Positions 45,380 to 54,214 of a DNA stretch of 64,000 nt are shown piece by piece. Each line of letters opens with the position of its first letter. The stretch's first letter is position 1. This DNA is from Bacillus sp. MUM 116 (GTDB lineage: Bacteria; Bacillota; Bacilli; Bacillales; Cytobacillaceae): the NCBI RefSeq assembly GCF_001866655.1, contig NZ_MLYR01000005.1, positions 1 to 64,000 of the forward strand, given 5' to 3'. Position numbers and translations under genes: made by a program. Under the pieces are notes generated by a model. That model searched no databases, was not told the DNA's origin, and saw nothing but the letters and a program-made list of their open reading frames with translations.

Positions 45380-46164
45380 CATTATCATTCCTGAAGAAAC
45401 GTAAATTTATGGTTCTAATCGGCATACTTTTACTAGTTTTACTTATCGTTTTTGCCCAATTCAATTTATTATCACCATTAAAATCAGACTTAACCATGAA
45501 CCAGCAGCAATTGCAAAATGAGCAAAAGTTGCTGGAAATCGCTAGTCAAAAGACACAAGAAGCAGCGGCTGGTGTTGCCGAAGATACACGCGAGCTCCAG
45601 AAAAAGATTCCTGTTAAGCCGCTCCAAGATCAGTTAATCCTGGACTTAGAAAAAGCAGAAACGATTTCAAATAGTGAAATTAAATCCTATGGTTTTTCAA
45701 AGGATGCTGATGTAAGTACAGGAATGGATCAAGCAAATGCAGGAAACGCTAGTACAACTCAAATCACAACACCAAATTCAAACGGTACCAATTCTGCACA
45801 AGCCAATCAAGTCACATCAACTAATCAGCAGACGGCTCTTGCAGTACCAAGTGGAATGAAGAAACTAACTGTCTCCTTAAGCGTAGAATCACCTAGCTAT
45901 AAAGATTTTGAAAAGTTTGTCCAGACATTAGAGTCATTAGAGCGTATCGTTGTGGTTGAAACCATCAATTATTCCGGGGGACAAGAAATTACCTCATTGG
46001 ATCAAGAAAACCAGCCGTTAACGTTTTCGCTTACTGTTTCAGCCTTCTATATGCCAGGCCTAGCCAACCTTGCATCACAAGTACCAAAAATCGATGCACC
46101 GGCACCTGCACATAAAGACAATCCATTAAGCACTTTTGCGGATCCTACCAAAAAGTCTAATTAA
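45376..46164 (+). CDS. pilO: Type IV pilus platform protein PilO
   Basis: Partner of PilN. It has one N-terminal transmembrane segment (about residues 10-32), a coiled-coil stretch (LTMNQQQLQNEQKLLEIASQ), and a ferredoxin-like domain broken by an Asn/Thr/Gln-rich insert (about residues 118-155). The domain resumes with KKLTVSLSVESPSYKDFEKFVQ. It has 262 residues. ATG inside the pilN stop follows AAGGAGTGA. Last gene of the pilus operon. No PilP-like lipoprotein follows. Confidence 0.83.
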   Translation: MTLSFLKKRKFMVLIGILLLVLLIVFAQFNLLSPLKSDLTMNQQQLQNEQKLLEIASQKTQEAAAGVAEDTRELQKKIPVKPLQDQLILDLEKAETISNSEIKSYGFSKDADVSTGMDQANAGNASTTQITTPNSNGTNSAQANQVTSTNQQTALAVPSGMKKLTVSLSVESPSYKDFEKFVQTLESLERIVVVETINYSGGQEITSLDQENQPLTFSLTVSAFYMPGLANLASQVPKIDAPAPAHKDNPLSTFADPTKKSN

Positions 46165-46192
46165 AGGTTAAAAAATTTGACGAAAGTCTACG

Positions 46193-46230
46193 ATAACAAG
46201 ACGACAAAAGTCTTGTTATTTTTTTTTGTC
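46193..46230 (+). terminator. Terminator of the pil operon
   Basis: ATAACAAGAC and GTCTTGTTAT form a perfect 10-base-pair stem with a 7-base loop, then nine T. Confidence 0.9.
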
Positions 46231-46280
46231 AATATGATAGGATGGAACAAATTAGCAGTTTGGTAGAGGGGGGACGAAGC

Positions 46281-47354
46281 GTGGACAAGCCCAAAAAAAA
46301 TAACAGTACGATCACAATAAAATTAAATGGTGAACCACATACGTTTCAAGAAGAAATAAAAGAGAAGGAGAATGAAAGAAACCAATCAAAACCTGACGTA
46401 ATCGATATGGTACCGAATAAGGAAGAACCCGATGTCTTTTTAGAAACCGCAGCTGCCCAAGAATCAATGGATGAAAGTTTTGATTGGATTATTCCGGAAT
46501 CATCGGATCATGAAATCGAAGAGTATAAAATTATCAACCATCAAACAAAAAAGAAATCCACATTTCCTAAAATCACTTCCTTTAACACGAACACAAAAAA
46601 GATAGATGGAAAAGGCCTTAAATCCATTTTTATTTCGGCTGTCTTTGCTATTGTCCTAGGAACTGGATTTGGCTTCCTAATGCTTAAGCTCGTAAACGAC
46701 CAACATAGCAACAAACCAACAACAGGGCAGATTTTAACCGAAGGGGAAGGAACAGGGAAGGCAGCAATACCAGCAGCATCAGGTGCAACGGCTGTCGTGA
46801 AACCACTGACGACATTTGTCATTCAAGGCGGTGTTTTTTCTTCAAAAGATGGGACACAAGCAACATCAAATCAACTTGCTGAAAAAGGAGCACCTTCACA
46901 GTCGATAAATATCGATGGCAAAGAGTATTTATTTTTAGGAGTAGCAAGCACGATTGATGATGCAAAAAAGCTTGGGAGTAATTATAAAGACGCTGGAATC
47001 GCCGATGTCTGGGCAAAGTCGCTTTCCGTCGATCAGAAAGAAATCACTGGGGTAAATGCCGCTGATAAAACATTCCTCGAAACGGCAGGGGCCATCTACC
47101 AGGACCTTTCCGAAATAACAGCTGCCGCTATGCTGACTGAAAGTATCCCGGAGGAATCGTTTAAATCCATTTCCGCTTTAATCGGAAAAATAGATACTAA
47201 GGAATTGAAAAATAACAAGGTAAAAAGTCTGCAAACCTTACTTGCAGCAGCAGTTGGAAAGGTAGAAGCCTATCAGTCATCGAAGGATCAGAAAAATTTA
47301 GTAGATGCTCAGCAAACCCTTTTAAATTTTCTATCCTTATACTACTCTATGTAA
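46281..47354 (+). CDS. spoIIB: Stage II sporulation protein SpoIIB
   Basis: Bitopic membrane protein that helps septal peptidoglycan thinning and engulfment, located at the sporulation septum. A cytoplasmic, acidic N-terminal region (about 115 residues; STITIKLNGEPHTF near the start) is followed by one transmembrane segment (about 118-140). The outer part has a SPOR-like peptidoglycan-binding domain (about 170-250; TFVIQGGVFSSKDGTQATSNQL) and a helical tail. The 357-residue product starts at GTG 46281 behind GAGGGGGGA; an in-frame ATG at 46242 has no ribosome site. Position before maf matches B. subtilis. Confidence 0.88.
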   Translation: MDKPKKNNSTITIKLNGEPHTFQEEIKEKENERNQSKPDVIDMVPNKEEPDVFLETAAAQESMDESFDWIIPESSDHEIEEYKIINHQTKKKSTFPKITSFNTNTKKIDGKGLKSIFISAVFAIVLGTGFGFLMLKLVNDQHSNKPTTGQILTEGEGTGKAAIPAASGATAVVKPLTTFVIQGGVFSSKDGTQATSNQLAEKGAPSQSINIDGKEYLFLGVASTIDDAKKLGSNYKDAGIADVWAKSLSVDQKEITGVNAADKTFLETAGAIYQDLSEITAAAMLTESIPEESFKSISALIGKIDTKELKNNKVKSLQTLLAAAVGKVEAYQSSKDQKNLVDAQQTLLNFLSLYYSM

Positions 47355-47413
47355 TCGATATTTCGACATAGTAAACAAAAATCGCTATTTTCCGGGAAAT
47401 AAAAACATATGCT

Positions 47414-47446
47414 AAAGCCTGTTCAATTATTGGACAGGCTATTTAT
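47414..47446 (+). terminator. Terminator of spoIIB
   Basis: AGCCTGTTC and GGACAGGCT form a 9-base-pair stem with one G-T pair, followed by ATTTATCC. The T tract is short. Confidence 0.6.
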
Positions 47447-47590
47447 CCCGCATTAACGGGCAGTAAGACCCCCACTTCAGGGCTTAGCGTAAACAGGAAG
47501 AGTAAGTGGGGGATCAACTGCCCGTAAAAGCCCGATTGGTTCAACTAACAATCAGTGGGGGATGAAAAACCCCCCACTGATTGAAGTTTC
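47447..47590. repeat. Compact multi-hairpin element, possible RNA or mobile relic
   Basis: The first module is nested: ACGGGCAGT at 47456-47464 pairs with ACTGCCCGT at 47517-47525, and inside it CCCCCACTT at 47469-47477 pairs with AAGTGGGGG at 47504-47512. The second module is AATCAGTGGGGG at 47550-47561 with CCCCCCACTGATT at 47570-47582. Between them GATTG at 47534-47538 can pair with CAATC, in competition with the second stem. It is GC-rich amid AT-rich DNA and has no coding frame. No T run follows, so it is not a simple terminator. Type uncertain. Confidence 0.6.
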
Positions 47591-47734
47591 ACTTTATCAT
47601 GAAGAACATTTTAATAGTATAATTTTACAATATTCTTCAAAATTTAATGATATATAAATTGTTTGCACAGGTATAATTTGATACGATTGATTTGTATCTC
47701 CCTATACGAAAAAGCAAAAAGGTAAGGTGATGAA

Positions 47735-48307
47735 ATGCAAAACCTCATTTTAGCCTCTTCTTCTCCACGGCGAAAAGAACTTCTAGAAAACCTCCGCCTA
47801 TCTTTCGCAATTTCAAGCAGTGATGTTGATGAAAGCTTTGATCCAAAACTTTCTCCAGAAGAAGTTGTGATGGAGCTTGCCATCCGGAAAGCTAAGGTTG
47901 TTTTTCAAGAAAATCCAGAAGCTTTTGTGATTGGTGCCGATACCATTGTGGTTGCGAATGGCCAAATCTTAGGAAAGCCAGCGAATGAAGCAGAAGCTAG
48001 AAGTATGTTGAGAAAACTTTCAGGAACACAGCATGAAGTATACACAGGAGTTGCCATTATTTCTTCAAAAAGCACGACCCAATTTTATGAAAAAACTGAA
48101 GTTTGGTTTTGGGAGTTAACGGATGAGGAAATTAACTTGTATGTGCAAAGTGGGGAACCGCTTGATAAAGCAGGGGCATATGGCATCCAAGGATTAGGGA
48201 GCATGCTTGTCAAAAAAATCAATGGGGACTATTTTGCGGTTGTCGGCCTGCCGGTTGCTAGGACGGTTCGGGAATTAAAACGGTTAGGCTACCCATTGCC
48301 GTATTAA
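47735..48307 (+). CDS. maf: Maf nucleotide pyrophosphatase (dTTP/UTP type)
   Basis: House-cleaning nucleoside triphosphate pyrophosphatase of the Maf/YhdE family; in B. subtilis also linked to septum control. The signature LASSSPRRKELL stands at the N-terminus. VIGADTIVVANGQILGKP holds the catalytic Asp, and YTGVAI and DKAGAYGIQGLG follow. Length is 190 residues. ATG 47735 is close behind AAGGTGA. It begins the maf-radC-mreBCD-minCD region shared with B. subtilis. Confidence 0.94.
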   Translation: MQNLILASSSPRRKELLENLRLSFAISSSDVDESFDPKLSPEEVVMELAIRKAKVVFQENPEAFVIGADTIVVANGQILGKPANEAEARSMLRKLSGTQHEVYTGVAIISSKSTTQFYEKTEVWFWELTDEEINLYVQSGEPLDKAGAYGIQGLGSMLVKKINGDYFAVVGLPVARTVRELKRLGYPLPY

Positions 48308-48344
48308 GTGTTCATTAACTCCCAATCAAAAGGGAGGAAAAATA

Positions 48345-49034
48345 ATGTCCACAAATTCATTAATGATTCGGGATTTCCCACAAGATGAACGTCCAAGGGA
48401 ACGGTTTATTCAACATGGTCCACAGAGCTTGTCCAATCATGAGCTAATCGCTATTTTATTAAGAACCGGTACAAAGGATGAATCCGTCCTTCAATTATCC
48501 AATCGTCTCTTAACTCATTTTGAAGGATTGCGCTTGTTAAAGTCGGCCACACTAGAAGAAATTACCGAAATTAAGGGGATCGGCTCAGCAAAGGCGATTC
48601 AAATTCTTGCTGCTGTTGAAATCGGCAGAAGGATTGCCAATTTAAACTATAATGATCGTTATGTGATTCGGTCACCAGAGGATGGGGCCAATTTTGTCAT
48701 GTTTGATATGCGCTTTTTGTCACAGGAGCACTTTGTCTGTTTGTATTTAAATACGAAAAATCAGGTGCTGCATAAACAAACGATTTTTATCGGCAGCTTA
48801 AATGCTTCGATTGTACATCCCCGGGAAGTCTTCCGCGAAGCCTTAAAACGCTCGGCGGCTTCTATCATTGCCCTCCATAATCACCCCTCGGGAGATCCCA
48901 CTCCGAGCCGAGAGGACATTGAGGTCACAAAGCGTTTGGTGGAGTGCGGAAAAATGATTGGGATTGAAGTCCTGGACCATTTGATCATCGGCGAAAACAA
49001 ATTTGTTTCACTTAAAGAAAAAGGTTATATATAA
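48345..49034 (+). CDS. radC: RadC family JAB/MPN-domain protein
   Basis: Protein of the RadC/UPF0758 family. A helix-hairpin-helix region at the N-terminal half (ITEIKGIGSAKAIQILAAVEIGRR) is followed by the JAMM metalloprotease-like motif HNHPSGDPTPSREDI (about residues 177-191). Metal-binding residues are intact. The biological role is not settled, despite the old DNA-repair name. Length is 229 residues. ATG follows AAAAGGGAGGAA. It lies between maf and mreB, as in B. subtilis. Confidence 0.93.
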   Translation: MSTNSLMIRDFPQDERPRERFIQHGPQSLSNHELIAILLRTGTKDESVLQLSNRLLTHFEGLRLLKSATLEEITEIKGIGSAKAIQILAAVEIGRRIANLNYNDRYVIRSPEDGANFVMFDMRFLSQEHFVCLYLNTKNQVLHKQTIFIGSLNASIVHPREVFREALKRSAASIIALHNHPSGDPTPSREDIEVTKRLVECGKMIGIEVLDHLIIGENKFVSLKEKGYI

Positions 49035-49048
49035 CAATAGGTTTTTAT

Positions 49049-49078
49049 TTGACTGTAGCATATAATATTAGTTATGAT
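49049..49078 (+). promoter_or_regulatory. Candidate SigA promoter of mreBCD
   Basis: TTGACT, 18 bases, TATGAT. A TATAAT at 49061-49066 is also present but lies too near this -35 box. Confidence 0.4.
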
Positions 49079-49196
49079 TTTTTAGGACTGTTTTGGAATT
49101 TAACGGTTAATAAGAAACAAAAAAGTTCAATTAAATGGTAATCACTTTACCTTTAAGAATAATTGCATTTTCGTATCAGAAAGGGAGATACAACGT

Positions 49197-50219
49197 ATGT
49201 TTGGAATTGGTTCAAGAGACCTAGGGATTGATTTAGGTACAGCAAATACACTTGTATTTGTAAAAGGAAAAGGAATTGTTTTACGCGAGCCATCCGTAGT
49301 GGCTATGCAAACCGATACAAAATCGATTATCGCTGTCGGAAATGATGCAAAGAATATGATTGGCCGTACACCGGGGAATGTTGTGGCCCTAAGGCCGATG
49401 AAGGACGGCGTCATCGCCGATTTTGAAACGACGGCCAAAATGATGAAGCATTATATTAATCAAGCACAAAAGAACAAGGGTGTCTTCGTAGGTAAGCCAT
49501 ATGTCATGGTTTGTGTACCATCTGGAATCACTGCAGTTGAAGAAAGAGCAGTAATTGATGCAACACGTCAAGCTGGTGCAAAAGATGCCTATACAATTGA
49601 AGAACCGTTTGCAGCTGCGATTGGTGCAAATCTCCCGGTTTGGGAACCAACCGGAAGTATGGTAGTAGATATCGGGGGCGGAACTACTGAGGTCGCAATT
49701 ATTTCCCTTGGTGGTATTGTTACCAGCCAGTCCATCCGCATTGCCGGCAATGATATGGATGACTCAATTATTTCCTTTATTCGCAAGAATTACAATCTAA
49801 TGATTGGGGATCGTACTGCTGAGACAATTAAGATGGAAATTGGTTCAGCCGGTGATCCGGATGGAATTGAAAACATGGAAATCCGCGGCCGTGATTTATT
49901 AACCGGACTTCCAAAAACGATTGAAATTACCGCAAAAGAAATTGCGGCTGCCTTAAAAGACACTGTATTTGCAATTGTTGATGCAGTAAAAAATACATTA
50001 GAAAAAACTCCGCCAGAACTTGCAGCAGATATTATGGACCGCGGGATTGTATTAACAGGCGGAGGTGCGCTGCTCAGAAATTTGGACAAGGTCATCAGTG
50101 AAGAAACAAAAATGCCCGTCCTTATTGCTGAAAATCCGCTTGACTGTGTTGCAATTGGAACCGGTAAAGCATTAGAGCAAATTCAGATATTTAAAAATAA
50201 AGCAAAAGACTCACGATAA
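49197..50219 (+). CDS. mreB: Rod-shape protein MreB
   Basis: Actin-like cytoskeletal ATPase that guides lateral cell-wall synthesis. It has the phosphate-1 motif [10 protein letters not shown] (about residues 12-21), phosphate-2 [13 protein letters not shown] (about 158-170), and adenosine motif [11 protein letters not shown] (near residue 285). FGIGSRDLG at the N-terminus is typical. Length is 340 residues (B. subtilis MreB 337). ATG follows AAAGGGAG. First gene of mreBCD. Confidence 0.97.
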   Translation: MFGIGSRDLGIDLGTANTLVFVKGKGIVLREPSVVAMQTDTKSIIAVGNDAKNMIGRTPGNVVALRPMKDGVIADFETTAKMMKHYINQAQKNKGVFVGKPYVMVCVPSGITAVEERAVIDATRQAGAKDAYTIEEPFAAAIGANLPVWEPTGSMVVDIGGGTTEVAIISLGGIVTSQSIRIAGNDMDDSIISFIRKNYNLMIGDRTAETIKMEIGSAGDPDGIENMEIRGRDLLTGLPKTIEITAKEIAAALKDTVFAIVDAVKNTLEKTPPELAADIMDRGIVLTGGGALLRNLDKVISEETKMPVLIAENPLDCVAIGTGKALEQIQIFKNKAKDSR

Positions 50220-50240
50220 AAAAATAGAGGTGTATTAATC

Positions 50241-51119
50241 ATGCCACAGTTCTTTTTGAATAAACGACTGATTGTTTTGCTTCTCAGCATAATTATTCTC
50301 GTGGCATTGATTGGGTTTTCTTTAAGGGAGAGGAGTAAACTGACCTGGCCGGAACAGTTTGTCAAAGACTCGGTCGGCTGGGTTCAATCCCTGGTTTCAA
50401 AGCCTGCGTATGGTGTTGCAGGCTTTTTTGAAAATCTCAAGGATTTGGAAAATACATATCAAGAAAATAAAGAATTAAAATCACGTGTCGAAGAGATTGT
50501 CAGTCTTGAAGCGCAAGTTCAAGACTTGAAAAAAGACAACGCAGATTTACGTAGTATTCTTGGTGAGACTAAGACCCTGAGAGATTTTAAACCGCTGCCA
50601 GCTACCGTTATTGGCAGAAATCCTGATCGCTGGCACGAAATGATTATAATCGACAAAGGTAAAATTAATGGAATAAAGCAAAATATGGCCGTTGTGACGG
50701 CAAATGGCCTGATTGGAAAAGTAAAGAACGTAAATCAATTTAGTTCCACTATACAATTATTAAGTGCAGCGGATCCGAAGAATCGAATATCAGCTGTCGT
50801 CCAAGGGAATAAAAACTCTTATGGATTCGTTGAAGGCTTTGACAGTGAGAAGAAATTACTTCAAATAAAAACCATCCCTTCAGGGGCAAAAATAGAGAAA
50901 GGACAAACCGTTGTGACCTCCGGACTCGGCGGTGTGTTCCCAAAAGATTTGCCGATTGGGAAAGTGGTTGATGTGAAACCAGACCAATATGGTCTGAATC
51001 AAACAGCATTAGTGAAGCCTGGCGCGGATTTTTATGATATTCAAAATGTTATCGTCATCACTAGGACGATGACGCAGCCGGATGTAGGCTTGGTTGATAG
51101 TAAGGGGTTGGGATTGTGA
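50241..51119 (+). CDS. mreC: Rod-shape protein MreC
   Basis: Bitopic membrane protein of the elongasome. A short cytoplasmic tail and one transmembrane segment (about residues 8-26) are followed by a coiled coil (about 62-108) and the beta-barrel MreC domain (about 110-275; PATVIGRNPDRWHEMIIIDKG, then TSGLGGVFPKDLPIGKV). Length is 292 residues. ATG follows AGAGGTG, 21 bases after mreB. It overlaps mreD. Confidence 0.95.
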   Translation: MPQFFLNKRLIVLLLSIIILVALIGFSLRERSKLTWPEQFVKDSVGWVQSLVSKPAYGVAGFFENLKDLENTYQENKELKSRVEEIVSLEAQVQDLKKDNADLRSILGETKTLRDFKPLPATVIGRNPDRWHEMIIIDKGKINGIKQNMAVVTANGLIGKVKNVNQFSSTIQLLSAADPKNRISAVVQGNKNSYGFVEGFDSEKKLLQIKTIPSGAKIEKGQTVVTSGLGGVFPKDLPIGKVVDVKPDQYGLNQTALVKPGADFYDIQNVIVITRTMTQPDVGLVDSKGLGL

Positions 51120-51634
51120 AAAAATTCCTTCTCCCTCTTTTATTTTTGTTTTTATTTATATTAGAAAGCTTATTTGTGCAACTAATCCCTGAAAATCTTT
51201 TTGGATCTCATAAAATATGGGTTCCGCATCTTTTATTTTCTGCCGTCCTGTTTTTGACCATTTATGGTGGCAGAAAATATGGGATTATTTACGGTGCTGT
51301 TTACGGTCTGTTATTTGATATTGTTTATACAGAAATCCTTGGAATTAATCTCTTTCTATATGCGTTTGTAGCTTATATCGTCTCAAAAATTATGCATGTA
51401 TTGCAAAACAATATCATTGTTTCTTATATCGTTTCATTATTCGGTATAGCCCTATTAGAGATTGGTGTTTACGAAATGGATACATTAATCGGTGTGACAC
51501 AGCTTAGTTTTATGAGTTTTGTCGAAATGCGTCTTTACCCGACTTTAATCTTTAATGCAATCTTTTTACTTATAGCCGCCTATCCCTTCAAAAAGTATTT
51601 TGAAAAATATTTTCATGTATTACGGGATGAATAA
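51116..51634 (+). CDS. mreD: Rod-shape protein MreD
   Basis: Integral membrane partner of MreC. It has 172 residues and five or six hydrophobic segments, beginning FLLPLLFLFLFILESLFVQ. The family motif region GRKYGIIYGAVYGLLFDIVYTEILGINLF is clear. GTG start within the mreC stop (GTGA), with AAGGGG upstream. Confidence 0.92.
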   Translation: MKKFLLPLLFLFLFILESLFVQLIPENLFGSHKIWVPHLLFSAVLFLTIYGGRKYGIIYGAVYGLLFDIVYTEILGINLFLYAFVAYIVSKIMHVLQNNIIVSYIVSLFGIALLEIGVYEMDTLIGVTQLSFMSFVEMRLYPTLIFNAIFLLIAAYPFKKYFEKYFHVLRDE

Positions 51635-51703
51635 TGAATTAAAAAAGAGGAGAATAGACAGGGCGTGTCGAATTTATATAATGCGTGTACTCTGATTTGA
51701 TTG

Positions 51704-51729
51704 AATGCATGATTTTCATGCATTTTTTG
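51704..51729 (+). terminator. Terminator of mreBCD
   Basis: AATGCATGA and TCATGCATT form a 9-base-pair perfect stem with a 3-base loop, then a T run. Confidence 0.65.
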
Positions 51730-51794
51730 AATCCTTCAGGGTTTGTTTAAATCGGGCGCAGCCCTTTTCTTTAAACTTGAGGTGAAAATTCTCC

Positions 51795-52475
51795 ATGAAA
51801 AAACGACAAAATGTAACTATAAAGGGAACAAAGGAAGGATTGGTCCTTCAACTGGATGACCGCTGTTCCTACGAAGAATTGAAAAAAGAACTGGATGAAA
51901 AACTTTCCACGAACCTTAGAACGCAGGAAGAAAGCCAATTGCTTGCGGTGAAAGTAAATGTAGGGAACCGATTTTTAAGTGATGACCAAAGAGAAGACTT
52001 AGAAAACCTTATTCGGCAAAAAAAGAATTTGGTTGTTGACGATATTGAATCAAATGTAATTACAAAAGAGGAAGCAAAACGGTTAAAAGCTGAAGATGAA
52101 GTGGTAACCGTTTCAAGAATTATTCGATCAGGCCAAGTCTTAGAGGTTCCCGGGGATTTACTGTTAATCGGTGATGTAAACCCTGGAGGAACAGTTATTG
52201 CTGGGGGCAATATTTTTATCATGGGAGCTTTAAAAGGAATTGCCCATGCAGGCTGCTCAGGAAATGATGAGGCGATTATTGCCGCATCCAGTATGAAACC
52301 AACACAGTTAAGGATTAGTGAATGCTTAAATCGAGCACCCGACATCGTTCAAGAAAAAGAAAAACATGAAATGGAATGTGCCTACATAGATGAGGACCGA
52401 AAAATCAGCGTAGATAGATTACAAGCTTTAATACATTTAAGACCTAATTTAACTAGATTAGAAGGGGGACAATAA
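51795..52475 (+). CDS. minC: Septum site-determining protein MinC
   Basis: Inhibitor of FtsZ assembly that blocks division near poles together with MinD. The N-terminal MinC_N domain (about residues 1-100; [20 protein letters not shown]) precedes the C-terminal beta-helix domain (about 110-215; [34 protein letters not shown]), which binds MinD. Length is 226 residues. ATG follows GAGGTGA. minD starts one base after its stop. Confidence 0.96.
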   Translation: MKKRQNVTIKGTKEGLVLQLDDRCSYEELKKELDEKLSTNLRTQEESQLLAVKVNVGNRFLSDDQREDLENLIRQKKNLVVDDIESNVITKEEAKRLKAEDEVVTVSRIIRSGQVLEVPGDLLLIGDVNPGGTVIAGGNIFIMGALKGIAHAGCSGNDEAIIAASSMKPTQLRISECLNRAPDIVQEKEKHEMECAYIDEDRKISVDRLQALIHLRPNLTRLEGGQ

Positions 52476-52476
52476 A

Positions 52477-53280
52477 GTGGGAGAAGCGATAGTAATTACA
52501 TCTGGTAAGGGTGGCGTCGGCAAAACAACGACTTCTGCTAACATTGGTACAGCATTGGCCCTTCAAGGAAAAAAGGTTTGCTTGGTAGATACAGATATTG
52601 GTCTTCGTAACTTGGATGTTGTGATGGGACTTGAAAATCGCATTATCTATGATCTTGTCGATGTCATCGAAAAAAGATGTAAAATCCATCAAGCACTGGT
52701 GAAGGATAAACGATTTGATGGTTTATTGTATTTGCTGCCTGCCGCGCAGACGGTTGATAAGTCTGCGGTAAAACCGGAGCAAATGAAGGAACTGATTACC
52801 GAATTAAAACAAGACTATGATTATATTATTATTGATTGCCCTGCCGGAATTGAGGTAGGATTTCAGAATGCCGTAGCAGGGGCTGATGCAGCGATTGTCA
52901 TCACAACACCTGAGGTTTCCGCTGTTCGGGATGCGGACCGTATCATCGGTCTTATTGAAAAAGAAAGTCATATGGTGCCGCCAAAACTCGTGATTAACCG
53001 GATTCGAAATCATATGATGAAAAACGGTGATATGCTCGATGTTGATGAAGTCACTCAGCATTTGTCGATTGAGCTTTTTGGCATTGTGGCGGATGATGAT
53101 GAAGTCATCAAAGCGAGCAACCATGGTGAACCGATTGCGCTGAATCCAAACAGCAAGGCAGCGCTTGCTTACCGGAATATTGCAAGAAGAATCCTTGGCG
53201 AATCGATTCCGCTTCAGTCTTTGGAAGAACCAAATAAAGGTATGTTTTCAAAGCTTAAAAAGTTTTTCGGGGTAAAATAA
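52477..53280 (+). CDS. minD: Septum site-determining ATPase MinD
   Basis: ParA/MinD-type ATPase that recruits MinC to the membrane, in Bacillus held at poles and septa by DivIVA/MinJ. It has the deviant Walker A SGKGGVGKTTT (about residues 8-18), Walker B DYIIIDCPAG, and the C-terminal amphipathic membrane helix GMFSKLKKFFGVK. Length is 267 residues (B. subtilis 268). The GTG start follows AAGGGGG. Confidence 0.97.
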   Translation: MGEAIVITSGKGGVGKTTTSANIGTALALQGKKVCLVDTDIGLRNLDVVMGLENRIIYDLVDVIEKRCKIHQALVKDKRFDGLLYLLPAAQTVDKSAVKPEQMKELITELKQDYDYIIIDCPAGIEVGFQNAVAGADAAIVITTPEVSAVRDADRIIGLIEKESHMVPPKLVINRIRNHMMKNGDMLDVDEVTQHLSIELFGIVADDDEVIKASNHGEPIALNPNSKAALAYRNIARRILGESIPLQSLEEPNKGMFSKLKKFFGVK

Positions 53281-53293
53281 GTTATAATGATGT

Positions 53294-53328
53294 AGTCTGT
53301 TCACGTGTTGTGGACAGACTTTTTTGTT
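53294..53328 (+). terminator. Terminator of minCD
   Basis: AGTCTGTTCAC and GTGGACAGACT form an 11-base-pair stem with one G-T pair, then TTTTTTG. Confidence 0.88.
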
Positions 53329-53367
53329 GGTTGAATATTTTTCTCTTTCGCCATTTTTTTTGAAGAG

Positions 53368-53396
53368 TCATACTCCATAAATTTTTTTCATAAACT
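53368..53396 (+). promoter_or_regulatory. SigE promoter of spoIVFAB
   Basis: TCATACT, 14 bases, CATAAACT. The spacing is the same as in the spoVID promoter and both boxes fit the SigE consensus; the B. subtilis operon is SigE-controlled. Confidence 0.7.
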
Positions 53397-53428
53397 TGTA
53401 CAAAAAAGTGGGAAAAGGGTTGATGGAT

Positions 53429-54214
53429 ATGGCGCGGTCGACACCGGATGAAATACGGAAAAGAATCAATAAACGGAAGAAAGAGCTTGGAAGTCAAGGG
53501 GGAAATCCAGACCGCCAGCTGGCTTGGCCTGGGGACGAGGAAAAGTATGGATTCAATAGCATAACCTCCAATGGAAGCGGGCCGGATGACGGAGGACACC
53601 CGCTGTTTAGGATGGAAGTATTTATTTTTAAAATCCTCGCTTCGGCATGCCTTTTTTTAGTGGTTGCGATTTTGTTTCGAAATCAAACCGCAACCTTTGA
53701 TCAAGCGAGGAATTTAGTCCGGACATCAATGGACAAGGACTTCAAATTCGCTTTTGTATCCCAGTGGTATGAAGAAAAGTTTGGAAAACCGCTTGCCTTG
53801 CTGCCGTTTAATGAGCCGAAAAAAGAAAAGCAATCCAAGACGGCAAGCGCAGAAAAACCATTTGATATTCCGGCAACAGGAAAGGTTCTTGAAAACTTTC
53901 AGAAAAATGGACAAGGAATCATGATTGAAACAGCAAATGGTGCGTCGGTCGAAGCGATAAATGGAGGAAATGTCAGTTTCGCAGGTGTAAAGGCCGGCTT
54001 AGGAAAAACGGTCATCATCCAACACGCAGATGGTACGGAAACCTGGTATGGAAATCTAGCGGATATTAAGGTCAAACTATGGGATTATGTGGAAAAAAGA
54101 AAAGTGGTTGGAAATGTTTCATCGAGTGAAGAGAAATCAAAGGGTAAGTACTATTTTGCCATTAAAAAAGGGGATGAGTTTATCGACCCGGTACAGGTGA
54201 TCCGCTTTGAGTAA
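53429..54214 (+). CDS. spoIVFA: SpoIVFA, regulator of the SpoIVFB protease
   Basis: Membrane protein that holds SpoIVFB, with BofA, in an inactive complex in the outer forespore membrane until signalled by SpoIVB. A basic cytoplasmic N-terminus (STPDEIRKRINKRKKELG) precedes one transmembrane segment (about residues 67-86). The outer part ends in an M23/LytM-like domain without full metal ligands (about 145-260; GLGKTVIIQHADGTETWYGNL). Length is about 261 residues. ATG 53429 is chosen, 9 bases after AAAAGGG; ATG 53423 is possible. It overlaps spoIVFB by 8 bases. Confidence 0.92.
   Translation: MARSTPDEIRKRINKRKKELGSQGGNPDRQLAWPGDEEKYGFNSITSNGSGPDDGGHPLFRMEVFIFKILASACLFLVVAILFRNQTATFDQARNLVRTSMDKDFKFAFVSQWYEEKFGKPLALLPFNEPKKEKQSKTASAEKPFDIPATGKVLENFQKNGQGIMIETANGASVEAINGGNVSFAGVKAGLGKTVIIQHADGTETWYGNLADIKVKLWDYVEKRKVVGNVSSSEEKSKGKYYFAIKKGDEFIDPVQVIRFE

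Larger units (their letters stand above)
47355..47734. other. spoIIB-maf intergenic region
   Basis: 380 bases without a gene. It holds the spoIIB terminator (47414-47446), the multi-hairpin element at 47447-47590 and an AT-rich stretch to maf. A TATAAT at 47672-47677 is a possible maf -10 box, with no good -35 box. Confidence 0.6.

Noticed and set aside
33536..46164. Recent horizontal island with mobile-element borders
   Set aside because: No transposase, integrase, tRNA end or flanking direct repeat was seen at either edge; AT-richness of the 33.5-38 kb part is only an impression by eye.
47550..47590. Terminator at the second hairpin of the spoIIB-maf element
   Set aside because: The stem is strong but is followed by GAAGTTTCAC, not a T run, and the upstream gene already has its own hairpin.
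51869..52345. 158-codon open frame opposite minC
   Set aside because: No ribosome site, Ser/Phe-rich composition typical of the reverse frame of a real gene, and minC is certain on the other strand.
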